Source: UBA1181 sp045113275 (GTDB taxonomy: Bacteria > Bacteroidota > Bacteroidia > Bacteroidales > Paludibacteraceae). Taken from it: a stretch of 64,000 nucleotides of DNA. The notes below the pieces were generated by a model. The model was not told where the DNA came from. It did no database searches and saw nothing but the letters and a program-made list of their open reading frames with translations. Shown in pieces: positions 35,337 to 43,046 of the stretch. The stretch's first letter is position 1; every line of letters starts with the position of its first letter. Both the position numbers and the translations under genes were made by a program. Location: the NCBI GenBank assembly GCA_045113275.1, contig JBGUIU010000184.1, forward strand, positions 1-64,000, given 5' to 3'.

Positions 35337-36367
35337 TTATGATGCGGTTCAAACGTGATGATAGTTCTTGGCTCAGCTATGCTGTGTTGGCAGTGCTGTT
35401 GGTTGTTTTCTTCTTGCTGGATCTTCGTTGGGGTAGTGTGGATATTCCGTTGAATGAATTTTTTAATATTGCAAGAGGCGATTCAACTGTTTATGCTAAG
35501 ATTTTTTATGAGGTTCGTCTGCCTAAAGCCTTTGCGGCGGTTCTGGTGGGTGTTTCCTTGTCTGTCTCTGGTCTGTTGATGCAGACCTCTTTCCGAAATC
35601 CTTTGGCAGGCCCGTATGTGCTGGGTATTAGTTCGGGTGCGACATTAGGCGCGGCAATCTTCTTACTGCTTTTATCTGTGTTGGGAATCACTTTGGTGGG
35701 TTTCTGGATGCAATGGGGTGTCGTGTTATTTGCCATGTTGGGGGCTTTCTCACTCTTCCTTATTATATTATTGGTGTCTTTTCGAATTAAAGAGTCGGTT
35801 ACGTTGCTGATCGTCGGTATGATGTTAGGAACGCTTGCCACTGCTGTCATCAGTGTGTTGCAGAATATAAGTGATCCTGATTCTGTAAAGTTGTTTATCA
35901 ACTGGACATTGGGGTCGTTGTCTATGATTGGACGTAATCAGTTGTTGGTGATGACGCCTCTTGTGTTGGCAGGATTGGTGGTGGTATGGTTTGTGCGTAA
36001 ACAACTCGATTTGCTGTTGCTGGGGGATGATTATGCTTCGACAATGGGTGTTTCTGTGTCTCGATGCCGAGTGTTGATTATGATGGCAACCGTTATCTTG
36101 ACAGGTGTTACGACTGCATTTACGGGACCTGTTGGCTTTGTCGGAATTGCAGTCCCTCATATTGCAAGGATGATCATGAATACATCTAAGCATTCTAAGG
36201 TGATTCCTTGTACTTTGTTGTTGGGAGGTAATATGATGTTGTTATGTGATATCATATGCCAATTGCCTTCGAATGGGTATGTGTTGCCTTTAAATGCGGT
36301 AACGGCAGTCTTGGGTATCCCTGTGATAATATGGGTTTTGGTAGGAAAGAAAAAGATGTTTGTGTGA
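35333..36367 (+). CDS. FecCD-family ABC importer permease
   Basis: 344-residue inner-membrane permease with about ten helices. FecCD landmarks: VRLPKAFAAVLVGVSLSVSGLLMQTSFRNPLAGPYVLGISSGA and GPVGFVGIAVPHIARM (the ATPase-contact loop). Start candidates are GTG at 35333 (overlaps the binding-protein stop) and ATGs at 35339 and 35342. The partner ATPase gene is normally next in such operons, but here a terminator and an unrelated convergent gene follow, so the ATPase must be encoded elsewhere. Confidence 0.93.
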   Translation: MIMMRFKRDDSSWLSYAVLAVLLVVFFLLDLRWGSVDIPLNEFFNIARGDSTVYAKIFYEVRLPKAFAAVLVGVSLSVSGLLMQTSFRNPLAGPYVLGISSGATLGAAIFLLLLSVLGITLVGFWMQWGVVLFAMLGAFSLFLIILLVSFRIKESVTLLIVGMMLGTLATAVISVLQNISDPDSVKLFINWTLGSLSMIGRNQLLVMTPLVLAGLVVVWFVRKQLDLLLLGDDYASTMGVSVSRCRVLIMMATVILTGVTTAFTGPVGFVGIAVPHIARMIMNTSKHSKVIPCTLLLGGNMMLLCDIICQLPSNGYVLPLNAVTAVLGIPVIIWVLVGKKKMFV

Positions 36368-36405
36368 ATAATCGTTGTTAGCTTAATCTTTTATTTAAGG
36401 AAATA

Positions 36406-36437
36406 AATAGGGTGTGCCATAATTGACACACCCTATT
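36406..36437. terminator. hairpin terminator between convergent genes
   Basis: Perfect 11-bp stem AATAGGGTGTG / CACACCCTATT with a 10-base loop, 40 bp past the permease stop and before the end of the convergent protease gene. Confidence 0.85.
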
Positions 36438-36475
36438 GCTTTTGAATCATCTGTTACGGAAGAAGATGCGTATGC

Positions 36476-38107
36476 TTATTTTCTTTTTTTATGAAGAGCA
36501 TCTTCGTATGATTTATCAGAAGATAGAATCTCTAACGCTTTGTTATAAATATCATTTTCAGTGTTCATGATCTGGAAATATTCATTAGAAGTCCAAATAT
36601 CTCTTGCAATGTTTGCTTTTATTTGTTTCTTCATAAGCGCTTTTGATTTCTCAAGTTGCTCTTTGTCTAATTCCACTTTTTCTTTCTCACCTAATTCAAC
36701 AAGCGTGTTAATGTCTGCGTCAGTGATTTCAAATTCAGAAAGGAATTTTTGGAATGAAGCATTTTTTACCTTTTCGCTTTGGTTAGCAGTAGGATATTTA
36801 GCTTCCAACTGACTACGATTCTTCTCCAGATACTTCATGATGAATGTGTTGAATGCACCTTTCGCAACTAAATTACGGTGATATTTAGTGTATTTAAGTG
36901 TATCCAATGGAACAAAGATGTCAGGCATGATTCCACCGCCACCATAAACCGTTCTTTTAAGTTTCAACGTGTTGTATTTTAGTGAATCAGGGAATGAGAT
37001 GCTGTCTTCATGCATCAATTCACCATGGTTATAACGCTCTATGATATCGTTACGATATTCTTTGATGTTATCCTTGTATGGACGTTGAATGCAACGACCA
37101 GAAGGCGTATAGTAACGAGCTGTTGTTAATCTGATCTGGGAGCCGTCAGGAAGGTCAAGCATTTTCTGAACCAATCCTTTACCGAATGTGCGACGACCTA
37201 CTACTACACCACGGTCCCAGTCTTGTATAGCACCTGTGACAATCTCACTAGCTGAAGCAGAACCTTCGTCAACCAAGATGACGATTTTTCCATTGAAATT
37301 ATTGGCATCACCAGTAGCTTTATATTCGTCACGAGGTTGTGCTCTTCCTTCTTGGTAAACGATTAGATTTCCTTTGTCAAGGAAATTATCGATGATATTG
37401 ATTGCAGCTGACATGAATCCGCCACCATTGTCTTGAAGGTCAATGATCAGGTTCTTCATTTTTTGTGCTTTCAGTTTAGAAAGCGCTTTGTCGAATTCCT
37501 CAACTGTTGTGCTAGAGAAACGGTCAATCTTTATGTAACCTGTCTTTTTGTCAATCATATATGAAGCATCCACACTGTACAAAGGTATTTTGTCACGTGT
37601 GATGTTGAAATCAATCAGTTCTTTTACACCACGACGTAGTACTTTGATGTTGACAACAGTACCTTTAGGACCACGTATTCTCTTTTGGATATCTATGTTT
37701 TGCATTTTCACACCCGCAATGGTGGTGTCGTTGACATAGATGAATCGGTCGCCGGCCATGATGCCTACTTTTTCAGAAGGACCACCCGATATTGTTTGAA
37801 CAACCAATAACGTATCTTCCATCATTTGGAATACGACACCAACGCCTTCGAAACTACCTTCCAATGGTTCGTTTTCGCGTTTCAAGTTCTCTTTTGATAT
37901 ATAGGAAGAGTGGGGGTCTAGACTAGAGAGCATGCTTTTGATAGCCGTCTCTGTTAGCTTGTTCATATTGGTTGTGTCAACATAGTAATGATCAATCATG
38001 TATGAAACAAATCCAAACTTCTGTATGTTTGCATCATGGAATTGAGACCAACCTAGCGTTGGTAATAATAGAAATGCAATGGTGTATAGAATGATTTTTC
38101 TTCTCAT
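36476..38107 (-). CDS. S41-family C-terminal processing protease
   Basis: 543-residue exported serine protease of the Ctp/Prc class. Signal peptide (IILYTIAFLLLPTLGWS), a PDZ domain at about 80-170 (EGVGVVFQM...GDRFIYVNDTTIAG), then the S41 core with GYIKIDRFSSTTVEEF, the nucleophile Ser in DEGSASASEIVTGA and the general-base Lys in FGKGLVQ. A long charged helical tail follows. Such proteases trim or degrade periplasmic proteins. asnA lies 63 bp upstream on the same strand, with a hairpin between. Confidence 0.95.
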   Translation of the reverse strand: MRRKIILYTIAFLLLPTLGWSQFHDANIQKFGFVSYMIDHYYVDTTNMNKLTETAIKSMLSSLDPHSSYISKENLKRENEPLEGSFEGVGVVFQMMEDTLLVVQTISGGPSEKVGIMAGDRFIYVNDTTIAGVKMQNIDIQKRIRGPKGTVVNIKVLRRGVKELIDFNITRDKIPLYSVDASYMIDKKTGYIKIDRFSSTTVEEFDKALSKLKAQKMKNLIIDLQDNGGGFMSAAINIIDNFLDKGNLIVYQEGRAQPRDEYKATGDANNFNGKIVILVDEGSASASEIVTGAIQDWDRGVVVGRRTFGKGLVQKMLDLPDGSQIRLTTARYYTPSGRCIQRPYKDNIKEYRNDIIERYNHGELMHEDSISFPDSLKYNTLKLKRTVYGGGGIMPDIFVPLDTLKYTKYHRNLVAKGAFNTFIMKYLEKNRSQLEAKYPTANQSEKVKNASFQKFLSEFEITDADINTLVELGEKEKVELDKEQLEKSKALMKKQIKANIARDIWTSNEYFQIMNTENDIYNKALEILSSDKSYEDALHKKRK

Positions 38108-38124
38108 AACTTATATATAAAAAG

Positions 38125-38151
38125 ATAAACCTTCCTGTTCGAAAGGTTTAT
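38125..38151 (-). terminator. hairpin after asnA
   Basis: Perfect 9-bp stem ATAAACCTT / AAGGTTTAT with a 9-base loop, followed on the minus strand by CTTTTTATA. It should end the asnA transcript, at least in part. Confidence 0.75.
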
Positions 38152-38170
38152 GCTTGTTAAATGAATAATC

Positions 38171-39208
38171 TTAGATTAGAGGAATGTTGTTCTCTTTGCA
38201 TGTCTTTCTCATGTCCTCAGGCCAGATACTAGCTTGAATCTCACCTACGTGAGCTTTTCTGAGGAAGAACATACATAGACGAGACTGACCAATTCCACCT
38301 CCGATGCTTAATGGTAGTGTTCCATCGATTAAACGTTTGTGGAAATACAATTTTTCACGTTCTTCTTGTCCCGTCATTTTTAATTGACGAAGCAATGCTT
38401 CTTTGTCAACACGGATACCCATAGAAGACAGCTCCATTGCTTGCTCAAGTATGTTGTTCCATACTAATATATCACCATTCAATCCTGGTAAACCATCTTC
38501 ACCTATAGTTGTCCAGTCATCATAGTCTGGAGCACGTCCGTCATGTTTCTCTCCATCACCTAATGGACCACCTACACCCATGATAAAGACTGCACCATAT
38601 TTCTTAGTGATGATGTTTTCTCTTTCTTTTGGTGTTTTATCAGGATAGAGTTGACGAAGCTTTTCTGCATGAATAAATGTTATTTTTTGTGGAAGTTCAG
38701 GCTTGATGTTTGGATACATCTCATATACCACGTATTCCGTACGAACCATAACAGAATATATTCTGGAAACAATATCTTTCAAGAATTCAATTGTACGGTC
38801 TTCTTTTGTGATGGTTCTTTCCCAGTCCCACTGATCGACATATAGAGAATGAAGATTGCCTAATGATTCATCCGAACGGATAGCATTCATATCAGTATAT
38901 AGTCCGTAGCCTGGTTCGATTCCGTATTCAGATAGCATAAGTCTTTTCCATTTTGCTAATGAATGTACGACTTCGGCACGTTGATCTCCCAAGTCTTTTA
39001 TTGGGAATGTGACTGCACGTTCTACACCGTTCAAATCATCATTGATACCCTGTCCCTTTAATACGAATAGAGGGGCGGTTACTCTACGTAGTCTTAACTC
39101 CGCTGATAAACTTCCTTGAAAAAAATCCTTTACTTTCTTGATTCCAAGTTCTGTCTGCCGCATGTCTAATAACGGCTTGTAATTTTTGGGAATTTTTAAA
39201 TAACTCAT
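38171..39208 (-). CDS. asnA: aspartate-ammonia ligase (asparagine synthetase A)
   Basis: 345-residue cytoplasmic enzyme that makes asparagine from aspartate, ammonia and ATP. Class II tRNA-synthetase-like fold. Family stretches: TAPLFVLKGQGINDDLNG, EVVHSLAKWKR, YGLYTDMNAIRSDE, LHSLYVDQWDWER and LSIGGGIGQSRLCMFFLRKAHVGE (ATP-binding, motif 3-like). Length is typical. It has its own promoter upstream and a hairpin downstream. Confidence 0.97.
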   Translation of the reverse strand: MSYLKIPKNYKPLLDMRQTELGIKKVKDFFQGSLSAELRLRRVTAPLFVLKGQGINDDLNGVERAVTFPIKDLGDQRAEVVHSLAKWKRLMLSEYGIEPGYGLYTDMNAIRSDESLGNLHSLYVDQWDWERTITKEDRTIEFLKDIVSRIYSVMVRTEYVVYEMYPNIKPELPQKITFIHAEKLRQLYPDKTPKERENIITKKYGAVFIMGVGGPLGDGEKHDGRAPDYDDWTTIGEDGLPGLNGDILVWNNILEQAMELSSMGIRVDKEALLRQLKMTGQEEREKLYFHKRLIDGTLPLSIGGGIGQSRLCMFFLRKAHVGEIQASIWPEDMRKTCKENNIPLI

Positions 39209-39246
39209 ATTATATTAATTTCTTTATTTTCTATTCTTAATTAACG

Positions 39247-39254
39247 CAAAGATA
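39247..39254 (-). promoter_or_regulatory. promoter -7 element of asnA
   Basis: TATCTTTG on the minus strand (exact TAnnTTTG), about 40 bp before the asnA start. Confidence 0.7.
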
Positions 39255-39595
39255 CAATCTTTTTTGTTTTATATATTATATAGATGTAAAAAAGTGTGAT
39301 AATAAAATGATATTGTTTATTCTTTTCTTCTGTCATTTTGAATTGGAAAGTTTCCTCTTTGTTGTCATATAGATAATCTATATAGGAATTGCGAGAAAAA
39401 CAGAGTGGAATTGTTTTTTAAGGAATAGAATGGTGCAGTCTATCAGAGGATTAACGTGCCTTTTGATGTCTTATTGTTTGGAAAAAATTAAAAATAATGT
39501 AAAAATAGTATAAAATATTTATTGATTATAGTCAATAAATGTTGGGCAGAAGTAAAAATGGATGATAATTTACTATTATTTTAACATATTGTTTG
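39255..39595. other. AT-rich intergenic region, no gene seen
   Basis: Divergent control region between asnA and the outer-membrane protein gene. No open frame, repeat or RNA fold of note was recognised. Confidence 0.4.
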
Positions 39596-39603
39596 TATAT
39601 TTG
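39596..39603 (+). promoter_or_regulatory. promoter -7 element of the barrel-protein gene
   Basis: TATATTTG (exact TAnnTTTG), giving a 5' leader of about 85 nt, long for this window. No clear -33 TTTG lies 19-21 bp upstream. Confidence 0.65.
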
Positions 39604-39696
39604 CGCCGTATTTTACGTTATGTTTTCTTAAATCGATAAATGAATCCTGTCGGTTTAGAAGAAGTTTTTAAGGATTCAAAAATAAATGTTTAAAAA

Positions 39697-40416
39697 ATGA
39701 AGAAATTATTATTAGTTGTAGCTGCATTATTCACAATGAATGCATTTGCACAAGAACAAGGTGATGACAATGGTTTTGGGTTAAAATTATTCGCAGGTTT
39801 TGGTGGCAGTAGCTACGGAACTGTTGATTACGGTTCAGTAATCAAGATTTCTGGTGAATCTGAATATAAGTATTCTCCAGCATTCGGTCTTTCTTTGGAT
39901 AATCGTTGGTATGTTGCTAATCCAGGAAAGTTCGGTATCGCTATCGATGCTCGTTGGTTAGATTTGTCAATTGCACATTATGGTGAAAAGACTGACTTGG
40001 CAGAAGTTAAGTCTAATCTTGTAAAATTTGAAATGTTCGGTCCTGGTGTTATCGGTACTTTCTACATCAATGACCAAATGGCTGCTGATTTGTACTGGAA
40101 CATTATCCCTAGCGTTGCTATAACAGGACACGATTCAAAAGTTACTACTCCTGCATTTGGCAGTATTCCTGCAACAGAAGTTGAATCAGAAGATACTGAT
40201 TTCGCTTTAGGTATGTCTAACTACATTGGTGCTGCATTCAGATTCAAAGTATTCCAAGCTGGTGTTGAATATAACATCGCAAAATTGAAATTCCAAGATT
40301 GGGGTAAGAGTGATGATAATGCTGATGATGTACTTAATGATTTTGCTAATTCAATTTTGGGTAACTACAAACAAAATTTGAATTCTTTGCGTGTATTTGT
40401 TGGATTCAAATTCTAA
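39697..40416 (+). CDS. outer-membrane beta-barrel protein
   Basis: 239-residue protein with a clean signal peptide (LLLVVAALFTMNAFAQ) and alternating beta-strand pattern ending LNSLRVFVGFKF with the terminal Phe typical of barrel insertion. The size suggests an 8-10-strand barrel of the OmpA/OmpX-like porin-family group. Two loops are rich in Asp/Glu. Strong promoter and an efficient terminator suggest high expression. Function unknown. Confidence 0.88.
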   Translation: MKKLLLVVAALFTMNAFAQEQGDDNGFGLKLFAGFGGSSYGTVDYGSVIKISGESEYKYSPAFGLSLDNRWYVANPGKFGIAIDARWLDLSIAHYGEKTDLAEVKSNLVKFEMFGPGVIGTFYINDQMAADLYWNIIPSVAITGHDSKVTTPAFGSIPATEVESEDTDFALGMSNYIGAAFRFKVFQAGVEYNIAKLKFQDWGKSDDNADDVLNDFANSILGNYKQNLNSLRVFVGFKF

Positions 40417-40435
40417 TTAAATCACATACAATAAT

Positions 40436-40465
40436 AAAAAGCATACCTTCGGGTATGCTTTTTTT
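40436..40465 (+). terminator. UUCG-loop terminator
   Basis: GCATACC-TTCG-GGTATGC with flanking A5/T7 tracts: an extended stem with a very stable tetraloop, just after the barrel-protein gene. Confidence 0.93.
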
Positions 40466-40503
40466 ATGCTAACTATGAAATAACATCTATGTAACAAAAG
40501 GGT

Positions 40504-40980
40504 TTAAAGCTCCATTAGTCTTCTCCTTTCTTGTTTATGCTTCTCTTTTTCACAGAAATCAAGTACGATAATATAACCTTCTTTGTTTAAAATTTTGATT
40601 CCTCCTTTCATCATCGATAAAGATAAAAGATTCTCAATTGGGAATGGTATCAGTTCGTATGTGATGTCAATAATTGCAGGTGAATATCCGTCTATGTGTT
40701 TTATCCCGCGTATATAAATACGTCCGGTTAAAATGTTCATATCGAATCCATCTACAATGGGATCTTCCCAAGAATAGACTTGATAACCATTCTGTTGCAG
40801 ATATTTTATAATCGCTTTTAAATTTTCCCTGTCATATCTGGTGATGAAATCAGCATCATGTGGGGGCGTATCCAATACTTCTGGATACGTCAATTGTAAT
40901 CCAAGACTTCCGTATAAAACGCAGTTGTAACGCGTAGTGAGTTCTACTGCTATTTTTTCTAATTCGAAATAGGGTGTCAT
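40504..40980 (-). CDS. nucleotidyltransferase-fold protein, partner of radical SAM gene
   Basis: 158-residue cytoplasmic protein. YGSLGLQLTYP (Gly24-Ser25) followed 17 residues later by HDADF (Asp42, Asp44) matches the GS...DxD metal-binding arrangement of minimal nucleotidyltransferases, with an acidic third-strand candidate in IDITYELIPF. It is reminiscent of MNT/AbiEii-like enzymes and of sugar- or antibiotic-modifying transferases, but I cannot place it. It lies 17 bp after the radical SAM gene and must be co-transcribed from the operator-covered promoter. Confidence 0.6.
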   Translation of the reverse strand: MTPYFELEKIAVELTTRYNCVLYGSLGLQLTYPEVLDTPPHDADFITRYDRENLKAIIKYLQQNGYQVYSWEDPIVDGFDMNILTGRIYIRGIKHIDGYSPAIIDITYELIPFPIENLLSLSMMKGGIKILNKEGYIIVLDFCEKEKHKQERRRLMEL

Positions 40981-40997
40981 CTTACTTCTTTTTTATG

Positions 40998-42020
40998 TTA
41001 AACCCAATCTAATTTACCTTTCATATTCCAATCTTTACATAACATACCGTTAGGGTAGTATATTAATTTATAAACCTTATCATCGTCCATATTACCGTGG
41101 TATCTGATCATTTCTTCATAATCAGACATTTCGAAGTTTACCTTCATCCGCTCACCATATTTATACCCGAAAGAGAAATAGTAATATCCCTTTTGAATTT
41201 CTTTGATTTTGAACAGATCAGTAGGTAATTCTGTCAGAATATCCATCAGCTCTACACGATTCTCGATGATATACTGCTGAGTTCCTCCTTGTTCAACAGA
41301 GTCATTAAACATGGCTAGTTCTCTGAAAACCACTTCGTTAATGTTCATACTCTCGGCAAATTTCAAATACTTGATGATCTCATCTACTTGTCCGATTCCT
41401 TTCTTTTGAAGTACACATACCAGTTTGATCGGTATAAGGTTATTCAATCTCTTAACGACATCAGCAAAAACAGCATTTCGCATAATCGGCTCAATCTCAC
41501 CATTATATCGTTTGAATCGTACTATCCATTGGTTTATCTCTTCATCATAGTGATGTCTTGAACATTCAATTCTTGTTATTTGCTGTCCTTGAAGTACATC
41601 AGCTAATCCATCGAAATCCTTTGCGAAACCACTTAAGTTAGAATACATTACTTTTTCTGTCACGGTTCCTCCATTGCGTTGGAATTCATTTATCGTGTTC
41701 AGAATCAAACGTAACTGCTCTTTACTTTCTGTAGGCTCCTTACCAGATAAAGATAAGAAGATCGGAGTCTCCTTGATACGTGCAAGTATCCGCTTTAGTC
41801 GTTCTGCATAATCATTACATACACCATGACAAATTGTGATTTGTCCTCCACGTACAAGTTTTTCAGAACAGAATCTACAGTTTGCACTGCAGCTATTATA
41901 GATATATGGTGTTAATGATAATACATTACGTTCCATTTTGTTCTCAATGACAATCTCTCTGTTATTTTCGGCTACCATTTGCTTGGCAAATTGAAGGTAG
42001 TCAGCATAAAACTTATTCAT
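40998..42020 (-). CDS. radical SAM enzyme, unknown substrate
   Basis: 340-residue protein with the radical SAM cluster motif CSANCRFC (Cys44, Cys48, Cys51) and a later LSLSGKEPTESKEQL stretch taking the place of the usual glycine-rich GGEP motif. Two further cysteines (64, 68) follow the cluster, and one lies near the C-terminus (MLCKDW). The body alternates helices and strands as in a partial TIM barrel; no classic SPASM C-terminal cysteine array is seen. It likely generates a 5'-deoxyadenosyl radical. Substrate unknown. It pairs with a nucleotidyltransferase-like gene and has a promoter with three operator copies. Confidence 0.85.
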   Translation of the reverse strand: MNKFYADYLQFAKQMVAENNREIVIENKMERNVLSLTPYIYNSCSANCRFCSEKLVRGGQITICHGVCNDYAERLKRILARIKETPIFLSLSGKEPTESKEQLRLILNTINEFQRNGGTVTEKVMYSNLSGFAKDFDGLADVLQGQQITRIECSRHHYDEEINQWIVRFKRYNGEIEPIMRNAVFADVVKRLNNLIPIKLVCVLQKKGIGQVDEIIKYLKFAESMNINEVVFRELAMFNDSVEQGGTQQYIIENRVELMDILTELPTDLFKIKEIQKGYYYFSFGYKYGERMKVNFEMSDYEEMIRYHGNMDDDKVYKLIYYPNGMLCKDWNMKGKLDWV

Positions 42021-42053
42021 AAGCCACTCATTTTAATAAAACCGACATTTAAT

Positions 42054-42127
42054 TTGTGTAATTTTTACACAACAAAGATAGGTGTAAATTTTTATACAAC
42101 CAAATTATTTGTGTAAAAAATACGCAT
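42054..42127. promoter_or_regulatory. three-copy operator array over the promoter
   Basis: Copy 1 (42054-42072) is a perfect palindrome TTGTGTAA-TTT-TTACACAA over the start site. Copy 2 (42080-42099), with half-sites AGGTGTAA and TTATACAA, fills the space between -7 and -33. Copy 3 (42109-42127), with TTGTGTAA and a weaker right half, sits just upstream of -33. Centres are 26-29 bp apart. The arrangement blocks every part of the promoter, as for a tight repressor. The regulator is not in the window. Confidence 0.75.
42073..42104 (-). promoter_or_regulatory. promoter of the radical SAM operon
   Basis: On the minus strand: TTTG (42101-42104), 20 bp, TATCTTTG (42073-42080). Both boxes match consensus exactly. 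Start of transcription expected near 42066. Confidence 0.85.
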
Positions 42128-42208
42128 AATAAAACAAGAAAATTGTAAGAAGAGAGATGACTAAAAAAGTATGCTTGTAATGATTTGTAAAACAATGAGA
42201 TAAAAAAA

Positions 42209-42238
42209 TAGAGACTGAATGTTGTCATTCAGTCTCTA
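42209..42238 (-). terminator. terminator of the bat operon
   Basis: Perfect 13-bp stem TAGAGACTGAATG / CATTCAGTCTCTA with a 4-base loop, followed on the minus strand by seven T residues, about 40 bp past the batE stop. Confidence 0.93.
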
Positions 42239-42278
42239 CTATGATTTTTATATTTCGAAATAGATATTTCGTAGGAGA

Positions 42279-43028
42279 TTATATGATTTCAATTGATTTT
42301 TCAGGTATCCAACCAACATTACCATCGGCAATTTGAATTTCCACCCATCCGTTTAATTTGCTTTTTATCTTTACTTTGGTGCCTTCATGTAGTAAAAATA
42401 GATCTGTGCCTCCATTGTCAGGTGAGCCTTTCCCTGTTACGGAAGGGGCAAAAATGATTGCATAGTCATGCGAGATTAATACATTCTTTTGATTCTTAGC
42501 ATAGTGGAATGAGATGATGCACAAAAGAATAGTAAAAATACTCGTAAAGAAAGAGGCTTTACGAAGCCAACTAATCTTACCGAAGAAATAGATTGAAACA
42601 CATATTAAAGTTAAGATGAAACAGAAGATGGATAACTTGGCCCAACCATCGGAGCTAAACGTGTTTTGGATGGATTTGTTCCAATCGGAGATGAAGAAGT
42701 TATCTAACTGTTCAATCTTATCCGTGGTTTGTTGTTTGGCCATCTCAAGATTGAAAAGAATATCTTCATTGTTGGGATCCAGTTTAAGCGCTCTTTCGTA
42801 ATTGAGAATAGCAGGTGCTATCTCACCTTGTTTATATTTGGCATTGCCTAAATTATAATACAAAGCGGCAGAAGAACCTTCTTCCTGTAAAACGATTTGA
42901 TATAGGCTGTCGGCTTCTTTAAATTTTTCAGAAGAATATAAGTTGTTCGCTTCTATCAATCGTTTAGATTCTGATGCGAAGCAGATTATAGGAAGTATCG
43001 AAAGAAAAAATATAAATATACGTTTCAT
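42279..43028 (-). CDS. batE: BatE: TPR and SH3-type envelope protein
   Basis: 249-residue protein of the Bacteroides aerotolerance operon. Signal peptide, TPR units at about 20-95 (AALYYNLGNAKYKQGEIAPAILNYERALKLDPNNEDILFNLEMA), two membrane helices at about 130-175, then a bacterial SH3 domain (LLHEGTKVKIKSKLNGWVEIQIADGNVGWIPEKSIE). Last gene of the operon. The Bat system's biochemical role remains uncertain; it was named for a link to aerotolerance in B. fragilis. Confidence 0.93.
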   Translation of the reverse strand: MKRIFIFFLSILPIICFASESKRLIEANNLYSSEKFKEADSLYQIVLQEEGSSAALYYNLGNAKYKQGEIAPAILNYERALKLDPNNEDILFNLEMAKQQTTDKIEQLDNFFISDWNKSIQNTFSSDGWAKLSIFCFILTLICVSIYFFGKISWLRKASFFTSIFTILLCIISFHYAKNQKNVLISHDYAIIFAPSVTGKGSPDNGGTDLFLLHEGTKVKIKSKLNGWVEIQIADGNVGWIPEKSIEII

Positions 43029-43046
43029 TTTAGTTCGGTTATATGA

